Positions 1 through 9,180 of a DNA stretch of 64,000 nucleotides are shown here, one piece after another. Position 1 is the first letter of the stretch, and every line of letters begins with the position of its first letter. The DNA comes from Streptomyces sp. Q6 (GTDB taxonomy: Bacteria; Actinomycetota; Actinomycetes; Streptomycetales; Streptomycetaceae), in NCBI RefSeq assembly GCF_036967205.1, contig NZ_CP146022.1:1-64000 (forward strand), in the 5' to 3' direction. Both the position numbers and the translations under genes were made by a program. The notes below the pieces were generated by a model. The model saw only the letters and a program-made list of their open reading frames with translations. It was not told where the DNA came from and did no database searches.

Positions 1-133
1 ACGCGCCGCCGCTACGCGGCGGAAGAACGCCGCGCCCGCGCGGCTGGCCGGCCACCTGTGGCCGGTGCGGACAACTCCGTTGTCCGAGGCTCGGATCGCT
101 CCGCGATCCGGCGGAATCCGCTCCGCGGATTCC
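1..133. repeat. Telomere-like array of six tandem hairpins
   Basis: Six perfect inverted repeats follow each other almost without gaps: 6-22 (7-bp stem, loop TAC), 29-44 (6 or 7-bp stem), 48-65 (7 or 8-bp stem), 68-86 (8-bp stem, loop TCC), 92-110 (8-bp stem, loop TCC) and 113-133 (9-bp stem, loop TCC). On the complementary strand the three-base loops read GTA, GGA, GGA and GGA, all of GNA form. Classical Streptomyces telomeres carry closely spaced palindromes whose 3'-strand loops are GCA, so this array fits the 3' overhang of a left telomere. The stem sequences do not match the archetypal terminus I remember, so this would be a different telomere class. Whether base 1 is the true end cannot be seen from the window. 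Confidence 0.72.
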
Positions 134-326
134 TTAAAGCGGCAGCTACGGACGGGGATTGGGAGGGTGCCAGCCTTCCAATTTTGTCCTCTGCCCTGAG
201 GGCTGCAGGCTGCTCCTCCCCCGGTTCTGCCACGCAGTCGATCTGCGTCCGGGGTCGCCTCTCTGTCTTGCTCTCCTCATCGTACTGGTTCGGTGAGGAG
301 CCTGTCTGCTGTATGGAAGCAGAAAA
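134..326. other. Non-coding subterminal region
   Basis: No gene is supported between the hairpin array and the 3' end of the helicase gene. It holds one further weaker inverted repeat at 232-248 (6-bp stem, loop TCGAT). This is the usual position of subtelomeric sequence outside the first gene of a Streptomyces linear replicon. Confidence 0.5.
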
Positions 327-2813
327 CTATGTGATCTTCGAGGGTTGGTGGAGGGCCTCTGTGGAGGATGTGCGGCCGGTCACGGTCCAGTTGCTCTTGA
401 GGATCTCGGTCATCAACTGGTCTTGTTCTTGGGTGAGTTGGTCTGCGTTCTGCTTGGTGCGTACCTTGCAGAGCCACGGGCCGATCATGACGTGTTCGCC
501 GTCGATCTCCATCCCTTCCCGGGCGTTGGGCGGGCGGCCCCAGCGTTCCACGAAGAGGCGCAGGAGTTCGGCGGTCTGCCGGAAGGAGCGGCGGCGGCCT
601 CGTGTGCTGGGCGTGGCGCTCGTACTCCGTACGGGGAGCGGTACTTGATCGGGGGTCAGGCCGAGGTCGGTGAGGAGGTCGCGCTGGCCGTCGGCGAGCT
701 GGCTCCAGGTGGTGAACTGGCGGTGCAGCCAGCCGCCGGCCTTGACTCCGTCGATCGTCAGGTCCCGGCGTAGCGTGGCGGGGTCGTGGCCGGCTTCGAT
801 GTGGCGGCGCAGCAGGTGGTATTTGCGGTGCCAGTCGGGTCCGTGCGGGAGCTGCCAGTTGGGGTCGAGGGTGGTGAAGTGCTGTTCGCGGCTGGGGGTG
901 AGGAGGCCTTTGCGGGCGCGGGCGCGTTGGTCGACGAGGAACTGGCCGCCGGGTTGGGTTGCGGGGATGGCGAGGTGGCCGTGGACGGCGTGGAAGGCCT
1001 CGACGGTGGCGAGGTTGGCTTGCCAGGCGGCTTCGTTTTCGTCCCAGATCATGCTGAGGGCTTCGAGTTCGGCGATCCAGTCGGTGGTGAGTGCGTCTTG
1101 GTGGTAGGCGGTGCGCTGGCCGGTGATGAAGGAGCCGAGGCGGTATCCGTAGGCGTCCTCGTAGTCGGTGGGGACGCGGAGGTGGCCGTGTTCGGCGTGG
1201 TAGCGGACGGCGGCGGCGAGGCCGGCGCGGCGGGGTGCTGAGAGGACAGCGCCGTCGGAGGGCCAGGCGATCAGGTCCATCGCGCGGGCGATGTGGTCGG
1301 CATCCAGGGTGAAGTCGAAGCGGAAACGGCGCGCGATCAGTTGGTGGGTGTCGGTCTCCAGGCGGCGCTTGGCGTGCTTGCGAGGGGCGCGGGCCGTGAT
1401 GGACTGGTCGTGGTGGCGCAGGGCCGCGGTGATGAGCCAGAGGGCCTCGTAGGGGGTGCCGAGGAGGTCGGTGGGTTCGGCGTCGGGTGAGGTGTAGGCG
1501 GGGATGACCAGGCTCGCCATCTTGTGGTCGAGTGTGGGGGGCTTGCGTAGAGCGCGGCCCAGGGCCTGGACGATGCGGCGCACGCTCGCGGTGCGGTCCG
1601 CGAACACGATCGCGTCCACGGCTGGCAGGTCGACGCCCTCGCCGAGGACTTGGGCATTGGTCAGGATGCCGCGGGTGGCCTTTTCGAAGCGGTCGAGGAT
1701 GGTGTGGCGCTGCTCGGGAGGATGGGTGCCGTTGATCGACTGCACACTCAACTCGGTGGCCCAAGAGGGGCGTTGGGTTTCGGGGAGGGTGCGCAGGGTG
1801 TGGGGGAACTGGCGGGCGAAGTCGCTCGCGTCCGCGATCTGCTGGAAGTAGACGATCACATGGTGGAGGTCGTGCTCGCGCATGGCCTTGAGGACGGCCA
1901 GGTGCAGTGCGCTCGTTCGGCGGGCCGTGGTGCCGAAGCCGGTCTGGAGGTCGGTGTCGGTCAGGGCGCTGCGCAGGTCGGTGTCGGTGATCGTGGGGAT
2001 GAGGAGCTGGTAGTCGGCCAGGACGCCGTCGTCGATCGCGTCCGCGTGGGAGTAGGTGTGCAGACGGGGGCCGAAGACCTTCGGGTCGTCCATCGAGGCG
2101 ATGAGGGACGGGGCTTCCCATTGCGGGGCGGTGGCCGCGGTGCGCTTGGGCTGCGGGCGCGCGTCCGGGACTTCGGTCAGGCGCGGGGCTTCCCACTCAT
2201 ACGGGGTCGCGGTCAGGTATAGGCGGCGGTCGGCACGGACGCGCTGGTTGTCGTGGATCATCGTCCACTGCTTGTCCCAGGACCCGGCGGTGCGGTGCGC
2301 TTCGTCCACCACCAGGAGGTCGAAGACGGGGACCGGGAAAATGGTGTGCTGGGTCTCTTCGATCCTGGCCAGGGAGTCGAGGGTGACGAACACGGTCGCC
2401 CGCTCACGCCGTTTCCTGCGCTGCGCGAGCCAGTACGCCAGGTAGTCCCCCGAACCCGTACTCATCGCGCCGGCGTCGGCGAGCAGCGGGTGCTTGCCGG
2501 CGTCGAGGGAGGACACGGCCATCAGCGCCTCGGAGCGGCCATCGGTGCGGGCGGCCTGGGCCCACTGGGCGATCAGGTCCCAGCTCGGCACCGCGACCAG
2601 CAGGTGATGGGTATCCAGTGCCTCGGCGCTTCTGAGCGCGATGAGCGTCTTGCCCGTCCCGCACGCGGACACGATGTGCCCACGCGAGCCGGGGTGCTTC
2701 AGATGCCGGACTGCGGCCTCGATGGCCGCGTTCTGATCCGGGCGCGGCACACGACGACCTGCAGGGACGGTCGAGGGTGCTGCAGCAGCCGCTGGCTCGA
2801 GGTTGGAAGACAT
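327..2813 (-). CDS. Superfamily 2 DEAD/DEAH-type helicase with helicase-associated domains
   Basis: 828 residues. An SF2 core is visible: Walker A ACGTGKT at about residues 50-56, DEAH box at 170-173, TATP motif III at 201-204, and a QALGRALR motif VI in the second RecA-like domain. The C-terminal third has short repeats of the helicase-associated (HA) type, each with a conserved Trp and a GHL.VP or GR.P.. pattern. It is predicted to be an ATP-dependent nucleic-acid translocase. The start at 2813 has a GAGG about 9 bases upstream. It is the outermost gene and is read towards the hairpin array. Terminal helicase-like genes (the ttrA type) are known next to Streptomyces telomeres, so the position suggests a role at chromosome or plasmid ends. 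That role is inference; the helicase call is firm. Confidence 0.88.
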   Translation of the reverse strand: MSSNLEPAAAAAPSTVPAGRRVPRPDQNAAIEAAVRHLKHPGSRGHIVSACGTGKTLIALRSAEALDTHHLLVAVPSWDLIAQWAQAARTDGRSEALMAVSSLDAGKHPLLADAGAMSTGSGDYLAYWLAQRRKRRERATVFVTLDSLARIEETQHTIFPVPVFDLLVVDEAHRTAGSWDKQWTMIHDNQRVRADRRLYLTATPYEWEAPRLTEVPDARPQPKRTAATAPQWEAPSLIASMDDPKVFGPRLHTYSHADAIDDGVLADYQLLIPTITDTDLRSALTDTDLQTGFGTTARRTSALHLAVLKAMREHDLHHVIVYFQQIADASDFARQFPHTLRTLPETQRPSWATELSVQSINGTHPPEQRHTILDRFEKATRGILTNAQVLGEGVDLPAVDAIVFADRTASVRRIVQALGRALRKPPTLDHKMASLVIPAYTSPDAEPTDLLGTPYEALWLITAALRHHDQSITARAPRKHAKRRLETDTHQLIARRFRFDFTLDADHIARAMDLIAWPSDGAVLSAPRRAGLAAAVRYHAEHGHLRVPTDYEDAYGYRLGSFITGQRTAYHQDALTTDWIAELEALSMIWDENEAAWQANLATVEAFHAVHGHLAIPATQPGGQFLVDQRARARKGLLTPSREQHFTTLDPNWQLPHGPDWHRKYHLLRRHIEAGHDPATLRRDLTIDGVKAGGWLHRQFTTWSQLADGQRDLLTDLGLTPDQVPLPVRSTSATPSTRGRRRSFRQTAELLRLFVERWGRPPNAREGMEIDGEHVMIGPWLCKVRTKQNADQLTQEQDQLMTEILKSNWTVTGRTSSTEALHQPSKIT

Positions 2814-2907
2814 CGGGTACGGCCTCAGCTCGCGGCGGAATGGTCGCCGTCCATCCTTCCGTACTCGCGGCGGCCCGTATGGGCACCTGGCGAACCTGCC
2901 TGAGCGG

Positions 2908-3375
2908 CTACACCTGTTCCTGGTACACCTTGATGTCGGCGGGTCTGAGTGTGCGGATGGTTATCCAGGCTGCTCGCGCGCTCAGCTTTTCGGCCCACTC
3001 GGCGAGATCGTCTCCGGCGCCGTGGAAGAACCATGAGTGGAAGCTGCCGAGGGTCTCCAGGGCGGGAGCGGGTTCGTATCGAAGCTCGCAGTGGACCTGC
3101 ACGTAGTGGTCGTGGTTGCCGTCGCTGTCGGTGATTTCGAACTGCCGGGCGAGGTCCAGCATGAACGTGGCAGGGCCGTCGAAGGCGTAGGTCCCGTATT
3201 GGAACAGGAGGCCATCTGCATCGGGGGTGTCCGAGACGTCAAAGAGTCGTCGGCCAAAGCGTAGGAAGGCGAGCCAGGCGCCTTCCGTATCCAGGTCAGC
3301 GGACTCCTGCTGTCCAGCCCTCAGTTCGCCCTCAAGGAGCTCGGCGGCCTCGTCCATCGGTAGTCTTCGCGTCAA
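2908..3375 (-). CDS. Conserved-looking hypothetical protein
   Basis: 155 residues, acidic and rich in aromatic residues, with no signal peptide or membrane segment. I chose the TTG start at 3375 because a GAGGAGG lies 7 bases upstream; an ATG seven codons further in (3357) is the alternative. Codon use is typical of the neighbourhood. I do not recognise the family. It lies 94 bp upstream of the helicase start on the same strand and could be cotranscribed with it. Size and composition resemble the many small cytosolic Streptomyces proteins near chromosome ends, but no function can be assigned. Confidence 0.6.
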   Translation of the reverse strand: MTRRLPMDEAAELLEGELRAGQQESADLDTEGAWLAFLRFGRRLFDVSDTPDADGLLFQYGTYAFDGPATFMLDLARQFEITDSDGNHDHYVQVHCELRYEPAPALETLGSFHSWFFHGAGDDLAEWAEKLSARAAWITIRTLRPADIKVYQEQV

Positions 3376-3446
3376 TGCGTGCCCTCCTCGTCCGCTGCAG
3401 CGGGGCTGAGCGTACTCAGTCAGGCGGGCCTTCCCGTTTTCCAGCG

Positions 3447-4583
3447 TTAGAAGATGCCGGCCTGCATGTGCTGCGTGAGGTTCTCGAGGATCTGGCGCAG
3501 CCACGGAGCACGGGCGGCCGGTAGTCGGACCAGGGTGTGCTGGAACGTTTCTGAGTCAACTCGGAACAGTTGGTCGGGTCTGGGTTCGGGCGGGTCGTCG
3601 CGGAGCACGCCGTCGGGCATCCCTCCAGACGCGGGCGTGGGTAGATGTGGCTCAGGGTGGATCATCCACCGCCACACGCCGAACGGCAGTGGCACCCGGT
3701 ATGCCGAGGCAGCCGAGCCGGGCGGTCTCCAAGTCTCCCCTGTCTGCGGATGGACCGGCACGAGAAGGATGTCGGCGTCCTCGTCGGCTACGGGCAGATC
3801 TGGTCCGGCCACGACCGCCGGACGCTTTGGCCCTCCCGCGGGCAGCAGGGCGTCAAGGGCGCGTTGAAACACCTGAGCGGTGAGGCCGCCCGGGACGGTC
3901 ACCGGCCGGCCTTGTGAGGCCGCCAGCAGGTGGGCGAGCGCATGGCCGGCTGCCGCTTCCCATTGCGGGCTCCAGGACCAGAAGTTGTTCAGGCCCAGTC
4001 GTGATCCCCACACCATGGTCATCGGCGCGAATGGAGGTGTGCCCTTCTCGTTGTCCACCAGCTCCGTCCAGGAGAGCAGTGTGTCCTCGGTGCCTTCGGC
4101 GGGGAGGCGGCGTACGGCGTCGGGGGCGAGCCACACCGCCTGCCACAGCGAGCAGTCATCGACCCTGCTCGCCACGGGGAGGCCGCATGACATGCAGGCC
4201 ATGTTGGGGCCGTCGGCCCCGTCGATGCCGCAGCAGGCACCACCACGCTTCTCCGGGAGCAGCACTGTGTTGCGGGTATCTCCGGGAGCGATGACGATCG
4301 CGCCCGGCGCGCCATCGGAGAGGGCGTAGACCGGTGCGTAGATGCCGCGGGCCGCTGCTTCGTCGGGGGTGATCTCCTCCCACCGCCGCCATGGTGGTCC
4401 CGAAGGCTCCGGGGCCACGGCGAATGTGCCCGGCTCCATCAGGGCCGGGAGCTGGATCGAGTTCCCGTACTTTTGGCGGGCGTGGGCCGGCAGAGCAACC
4501 TGGGACAGCGGGGCGGTCAGCTCGGCGCCGCACCCCGCGCACACGAAAACGAACAAATGTCCTCCGCTGGGATTCAGAGGCAT
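3447..4583 (-). CDS. Hypothetical cysteine-rich, probably zinc-binding protein
   Basis: 378 residues from the ATG at 4583; longer readings upstream overlap the divergent gene and lose coding character. Cysteines occur in a zinc-ribbon-like pattern: CAGC at residues 15-18, CC at 117-118, CMSC at 130-133 and C144. The middle and C-terminal parts are rich in Trp and Pro, without membrane segments. This layout suggests a structural metal site in a cytosolic protein. I do not recognise a named family beyond Streptomyces hypothetical proteins. The next gene is divergent (start 4695), leaving a 111-bp shared promoter region. Confidence 0.66.
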   Translation of the reverse strand: MPLNPSGGHLFVFVCAGCGAELTAPLSQVALPAHARQKYGNSIQLPALMEPGTFAVAPEPSGPPWRRWEEITPDEAAARGIYAPVYALSDGAPGAIVIAPGDTRNTVLLPEKRGGACCGIDGADGPNMACMSCGLPVASRVDDCSLWQAVWLAPDAVRRLPAEGTEDTLLSWTELVDNEKGTPPFAPMTMVWGSRLGLNNFWSWSPQWEAAAGHALAHLLAASQGRPVTVPGGLTAQVFQRALDALLPAGGPKRPAVVAGPDLPVADEDADILLVPVHPQTGETWRPPGSAASAYRVPLPFGVWRWMIHPEPHLPTPASGGMPDGVLRDDPPEPRPDQLFRVDSETFQHTLVRLPAARAPWLRQILENLTQHMQAGIF

Positions 4584-4694
4584 GGTCCCAGGACGCTGGC
4601 GGTCAGCCAACGGATTTCCGGGCGCGGTGGGAAGGCAACCGCACGCTTCGTCGGACGGCGTCTGCTCTTTGCACGCGTGCAGAAGAATGGGGGC

Positions 4695-5696
4695 GTGCTG
4701 ACCTATGTCTACCGTGTCACCAAGTACGATCCAGCCGACCGTGACGAGTACGGGCACTACGTCGGCACGGAAGACATCGTCAGCGACCACGGCGAGGTCG
4801 AGGCGGCTTCTCTCCAGGCGGTCGCTGAGTTCGCCAGGGACACCGCCGTCGATCACTTGGCCGTACGCGAACCAGGGGTTCCGTCCCTTGCGCACTTCGG
4901 CGTGGAGTCGGCGATGGACTGCTTCGGGTTGGACGGCCTCTTCCCGGATGATTTGGCCGGCTTCTACGACGGGGCAGAGGTGGCGCTCGATGTCGCCCTG
5001 GAGTTGGTGCGGATCATGCTGCGGGGCAGCGGCGCCTGGTGCCGGCTGGAGGTGGAGGACACCTTCGCGGTTCATGTGGGATGGGACCAGTACCTCTACA
5101 TCAGCAGCAGCCGGCCTTGCGAGAAGGCACTGGCTCGAGCCCGCGGGCTCGGGCTGTTCCCCGAACGTATCGCTGTGTCCCCGTACGCCTTCGAGGACGA
5201 GGAGGAAGGCGTGCAGCGTCCCGCAGACGATGAGTTCTGGTTCGACCTCCTCCGCGCCGTCGCCACAGGTCGCGCCGGAATCCTCGAGGAGACCTATCTC
5301 GATGGCGCCTCACGGTGGCACCTCCTCACCCGCGAAGCCATCGAGGCGGTGCGTGCCGGACTGGCTCCCCGGGCCCGCCTGGAGGTCTGGCCTCCCTTGT
5401 CCGGTGACATCGACGCCGTCCTGGGCAACCTGCCCGAGGACGGACTCGTCGAAGGCGTCTGGCAGGACAAGAACGGCCACATCCACAGCGCCATCGCCGA
5501 CGAGGACGAGTTCCCGGAACTTTCCGCCCTGATCTCCAGCGCCTCGGGCGCCGCGCTCCTGTCCGTATACGCGGGCGAACGTGCACCTCTGTGTACCGCG
5601 GTCATGCCCGACAACGACGGAGTTCTACGGGCTCGTTGGCGGACCGAGCCAACACCGAACGACCAAGACTGGGCACTACGGCACTCCCAAGCCTGA
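4695..5696 (+). CDS. Hypothetical protein, possibly RNA-binding (uncertain)
   Basis: 333 residues from a GTG at 4695 preceded by an AGAATGGGGGC purine stretch; reading further upstream would run through the divergent gene. The protein is acidic and soluble. An N-terminal part has alternating strands and helices (VYRVTKYDPADRD near the start), and a C-terminal part contains paired acidic stretches. Close relatives in Streptomyces are often annotated only as hypothetical or RNA-binding; I cannot confirm that from the sequence. It is divergent from the zinc-ribbon-like gene and followed at 120 bp by the LRV-repeat gene on the same strand. Confidence 0.62.
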   Translation: MLTYVYRVTKYDPADRDEYGHYVGTEDIVSDHGEVEAASLQAVAEFARDTAVDHLAVREPGVPSLAHFGVESAMDCFGLDGLFPDDLAGFYDGAEVALDVALELVRIMLRGSGAWCRLEVEDTFAVHVGWDQYLYISSSRPCEKALARARGLGLFPERIAVSPYAFEDEEEGVQRPADDEFWFDLLRAVATGRAGILEETYLDGASRWHLLTREAIEAVRAGLAPRARLEVWPPLSGDIDAVLGNLPEDGLVEGVWQDKNGHIHSAIADEDEFPELSALISSASGAALLSVYAGERAPLCTAVMPDNDGVLRARWRTEPTPNDQDWALRHSQA

Positions 5697-5815
5697 GGGC
5701 GGCTACGCGGCCTTCGCAACGCGAAGCGCTCGGAGCTGGGTGCAGGCCAGTAGCCGTACGTGGGCGCCTCAAATCCGTCGGTCGTTCGACTGCGGGCCAG
5801 GCAGGATGTGTCCCT

Positions 5816-7342
5816 ATGAACCCTGTGCTGTGCGGCCTCGCGTCCAATGTGGCGCTGCCCGTCGAGCTGGTCGACCGCCTGATCGTGGTCGCGGACGCGG
5901 ACATCGCTGACGGCCTCGCCAGCCGCGCGGACCTCAGCCGTGAGCAAGCGGTCGCCTTGGCCGTGCGGGGCGAGGGGAGCGCCGTGCGACTCGCGTACGA
6001 AGGCCGGCTGGCAGCTGCGGACATCAACCCCCGTACGCAGCCGCAGGCCGCGCTCGCCCTGCTCGAGGAGGGTTTCGGTGACCTGGAGTGGACGCGGCTG
6101 TTCGCGGTGGATCCCAACGTCGAGCGTCGGGCGAAGCTGGCCGCCTGTCCCGGTCTTTTGGCGGATGTGCGGGAGATGCTCGCCGCCGACCGGGACGTAC
6201 GGGTCGTTGCGGAACTCGCGTTGTGGACCACGGCGGATGTGGCCGCCCGTCTCGCGCGCCACCCGCATGCCGAGGTCCGTCGCGCGGTGGCGGCCAACGA
6301 GGCGACACCACCACAGGTCCTGGCCATGCTGATCACCGGCGAGGGGCTGCCACCGGCAGAGCAGTGCCTGGTCTGCGACAGCGAGGAGACGCCCTACGTA
6401 CACGATCCGCACTGTCCGCGGCTCGACTGCGGCCTGTCCGCCGATGCCTCGTGCTCCGGCTCGCACGAGTCCACCCTTCACGAGCTGGCGGAACAGGCCC
6501 TGTGGAACCCCGCCACACCGATCGAGGCGCTCCTGCGCTTCACCGGCCATCCTTCGGCGCTGTTGCGCTGCCGGCTCGCTGCCCGCCCCGATCTGCCGCC
6601 GGAGACAGTGGCGCGGCTCGCCGGTGACCCTGTTCCCGGCGTACGAGCCGATCTCGCGGAGAATCCCACGATCAGCGAATCTGTGATGCGGGTGCTGGCT
6701 GCCGATGGCGGTCACGACGTGCAGCGCAGACTGGCGCACAATCCCCGGGTGCCGCTCGACGTACTTTCCGGCCTCGCCGCCACCACCAAGATCGGTTCGA
6801 CCCTGCTGCCGCGGATCGCCTCCGCTTCTCCCTCCGAGGTCGAGGAGTTGTCCACGTCGTCGAATCCGGTAGTGCGGATGCTCCTGGCCGAACGGCGTGA
6901 TCTGCCGGCCGAGATCCGCGACAGGCTGGCCGACGATCCGGACGCGAAGGTGGTCAAGTCCATCGCCGGACACCCTGGCCTCTCGGAAGCTCAGCTCCGC
7001 TCCATGGTCGAGCGCCACGGATCCCGGGTCATCGCCAAGGTGGCGGCCAACCCGCAGACGCCGTCCGCCCTGCTGGAATACCTGACGGCGCACATGACGC
7101 CGGTCCGGAAAGCACTGCGTGAGGTCGCCCGGCACCCCAATGCGACTGGTCCGGCGCTTCTGGTCTGTCTGACGGACCAGGACGCGCGGCGGATCGCTGC
7201 CGGGCACGCGGCCCTGCCGCCACAGGCCATCGTCGAATTGCTCGCCGACCACGACTGGCAAGTGGTGGAAGCCGCGGCCGCCAACCCGTCTCTGCCGCCG
7301 GCCGTCATGGTGGAGTTGGTGCTTGAGCTCAACGGGGCGTGA
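5816..7342 (+). CDS. Leucine-rich-repeat-variant (LRV/HEAT-like) protein
   Basis: 508 residues starting at the ATG at 5816. Most of the length consists of about 24-residue alpha-helical repeats of the type (L/V)..LA.(D/N)P...VR..(L/V)A.(N/R)P.LP...(V/L)..L, the signature of the leucine-rich repeat variant (LRV) family, which builds a solenoid for protein-protein contact. An insertion at about residues 183-213 contains several Cys and His (C..C...H....C...C) and may bind a metal, as LRV proteins of other bacteria carry Fe-S or zinc clusters. No membrane segment is seen. Partners are unknown. Confidence 0.75.
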   Translation: MNPVLCGLASNVALPVELVDRLIVVADADIADGLASRADLSREQAVALAVRGEGSAVRLAYEGRLAAADINPRTQPQAALALLEEGFGDLEWTRLFAVDPNVERRAKLAACPGLLADVREMLAADRDVRVVAELALWTTADVAARLARHPHAEVRRAVAANEATPPQVLAMLITGEGLPPAEQCLVCDSEETPYVHDPHCPRLDCGLSADASCSGSHESTLHELAEQALWNPATPIEALLRFTGHPSALLRCRLAARPDLPPETVARLAGDPVPGVRADLAENPTISESVMRVLAADGGHDVQRRLAHNPRVPLDVLSGLAATTKIGSTLLPRIASASPSEVEELSTSSNPVVRMLLAERRDLPAEIRDRLADDPDAKVVKSIAGHPGLSEAQLRSMVERHGSRVIAKVAANPQTPSALLEYLTAHMTPVRKALREVARHPNATGPALLVCLTDQDARRIAAGHAALPPQAIVELLADHDWQVVEAAAANPSLPPAVMVELVLELNGA

Positions 7343-7372
7343 GTCCGGCGCAGCGTGCCGTCACGTTGTCTT

Positions 7373-7945
7373 TCAGGCGGCGAAGCCGATGTTGGAGACG
7401 TATTCGTACTGGCCCCATTGGCTGCCGAGGTCGGGCAGGACGTCGGTGGCCCATACGTCGTCGAGAGTCTGCTGGTCTCTGTTGGCCCAGGCGGTCACGA
7501 TGCGGTCCCAGCGCCGCACGTTCAGTTTCCGGAACTCCACGACGCGCTGGTGCGGCCTGGCGACCTGGGACTGGTTGAAGGGGTGGATCTCCACCCTCGT
7601 GCCGCCGCAGGAGTTGAGACGCCGCAGGAGGTGGCGGGCGACGTTGTGGCGGCGCACCGTGCGGTAGACGGCGTCGATGCGTTCCAGGTTGGCCTTCGAG
7701 GGGCGGCGTTTGCCGTCCAGCCATGTCTTCAGGGTCCGGTCCGTGACCGTCAGCCCTTGTTCACGGGCGGCCTGGAGCATCCGCGGCGTCTTGGTGAGGT
7801 AATGGAGGCGGGCGAGCAGGCCGCGCGGGGCGGTGACGGGAGTCGTGATGAAGTCGACGAGGCCGTCCAGGCGGCGGGCGACCACCTCGCTGCCTCTGGT
7901 CCCGCGGGCACCGTATTTGCCGAACTCGAGGTTCTTCTCGGGCAC
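7373..7945 (-). CDS. Candidate telomere terminal protein (Tpg-like)
   Basis: 190 residues from the GTG at 7945, which has a perfect AGGAGG 6 bases upstream; reading further up to 8050 would overlap the previous gene. The protein is strongly basic. Residues 40-110 hold a helix-turn-helix-like segment (TDRTLKTWLDGKRRPSKANL) followed by an Arg-rich helix. The C-terminal part (140-190) has a WDRIVTAWANRDQQTLDDVW helix and an aromatic tail. Streptomyces terminal proteins Tpg/Tpc are small (about 185-260 residues), basic, HTH-containing proteins that prime telomere end-patching. Size, charge and layout match, but sequence identity to Tpg looks low. It is the last gene of a leftward block and lies 7 kb from the telomere-like array. 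An ordinary HTH protein remains possible. Confidence 0.5.
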   Translation of the reverse strand: MPEKNLEFGKYGARGTRGSEVVARRLDGLVDFITTPVTAPRGLLARLHYLTKTPRMLQAAREQGLTVTDRTLKTWLDGKRRPSKANLERIDAVYRTVRRHNVARHLLRRLNSCGGTRVEIHPFNQSQVARPHQRVVEFRKLNVRRWDRIVTAWANRDQQTLDDVWATDVLPDLGSQWGQYEYVSNIGFAA

Positions 7946-8028
7946 TCGCCCCTCCTGCCCCTGACGGTGACCGTGGCTTGGGCCAGCGCACGGCCCTGGC
8001 CTGGATACCGGTGTCAGGAGGGCGGTTG

Positions 8029-9180
8029 TCATCCAGCTGAGCGCAGCCACTTCTGGTAGCTGACGGCATTGAGGTCGGGATGCTCAACGCCGGTGTACCA
8101 CCGCACCACAGGTGGTTCGGGTGTCTTGTTCCGTTTCCTGTGGCGGGTTTTGGGGTGGGGCCAGGGCGGGGCGGGCTGCGGCGGACGCAGGCGGAACTGC
8201 TCGGCAAAGGTGGTCAGGTGCGGTAGGGCCCGCGGCGGGCCGGCGGAGAAGAGGGAGTCGTCGCCGCGCGGCGACAGATGGGCCAGGTTGGCTGCCGCCC
8301 GCAGGAAGCACCTGGCCCAGGGCGGGACGGTGTAGGTGGCGCAGTGCGAAATGTAGCCGTCGGAGGACGAACCGCCGTAGCGGGTGAAGCCGGGGCCGTG
8401 AAGGGTGAGGGTGGCGGCGTCTTCGTCGAGGTGGTTCACGTGAACTGTGTCGAGCTGGGAGACGGAGGTGCCGGTGAAGACTGCGGTGGCCAGGGCGGCG
8501 GCGATCTGGGGTGCGGCGGTGCGGGCGCCCAGGCGGTGGGCGATCTGGTCCATGCCGTAGGCGCGTTCGGGGACGTAGGGGCGGTCGGCTGGGGGTGGAG
8601 TACAGCGGCAGGCGGGGAAGTCCCGGCGGAAGTTGAGGAAGGCCAGGGCCGGCACAGTGATCCAACGGCCCTCGGCGCCACGGCGGGGCGCAGGAGTAGT
8701 GGGGGCTTTTGCCAGCAGGTCGCCTGTCGGACCCTCGGTGGAGACGGTGTGGTGGTCGACGTCGTGTAACGCGGTGCGCATCACGGCGGGCGGGCGTCGG
8801 GTGTGGCAGACGGCCACCAGGTGCACTCCGGTGCGCAGGCGCAGGGTGAGCAGTGCGGACCAGCTCTTCTGGTCCAGGAGGTGGGCGCGCAGCACGGTGA
8901 TACGGGTGATGGGCAGGGCGAGAATCCAGGCTGCTGCGATGTTCACGACGGGCGGTCCCTGGGCGCCCCAGTCGCCCGGCAGTTCGGTCGGCTTGCCGAG
9001 GGCGGCGAGGATGTCGAGAGCGAGCGCGGTACCGGACGCGGCGGGCGTGGGGTGGACGGTGATCCGGCCGGCGGCTGGATGGTGCGCGGCCAGCGCGGCG
9101 CGGATGACGGCGGCGTCGTCGGCGGGGTTTAGGAGCACGGTGACGGGCGGCGCGGCCGGATAGATGACCCTTCTGCTCAT
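8029..9180 (-). CDS. Unknown protein with degenerate ATPase-like and recombinase-like parts
   Basis: 383 residues. The ATG at 9180 overlaps the upstream stop as ATGA, so translation is coupled. Residues about 1-150 alternate strands and helices in the order of a P-loop ATPase (ASGTALALDILAALG where Walker A would be, then ITVLRAHLLDQKSW and GVHLVAVCHTR), but the lysine of Walker A is missing. Residues about 220-330 contain AAALATAVFTGTSVSQLDTV, the shape of the tyrosine-recombinase box TGxRxSEL without its catalytic arginine. Function is unknown. Together with its neighbours it may form a DNA end-binding complex. These fold suggestions are my inference. Confidence 0.6.
   Translation of the reverse strand: MSRRVIYPAAPPVTVLLNPADDAAVIRAALAAHHPAAGRITVHPTPAASGTALALDILAALGKPTELPGDWGAQGPPVVNIAAAWILALPITRITVLRAHLLDQKSWSALLTLRLRTGVHLVAVCHTRRPPAVMRTALHDVDHHTVSTEGPTGDLLAKAPTTPAPRRGAEGRWITVPALAFLNFRRDFPACRCTPPPADRPYVPERAYGMDQIAHRLGARTAAPQIAAALATAVFTGTSVSQLDTVHVNHLDEDAATLTLHGPGFTRYGGSSSDGYISHCATYTVPPWARCFLRAAANLAHLSPRGDDSLFSAGPPRALPHLTTFAEQFRLRPPQPAPPWPHPKTRHRKRNKTPEPPVVRWYTGVEHPDLNAVSYQKWLRSAG

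Noticed and set aside
277-2196. Long minus-strand open frame of 639 codons inside the helicase gene
   Set aside because: It is Arg/Pro/His-rich, overlaps the helicase in another frame and has no motif; it is a by-product of high GC.
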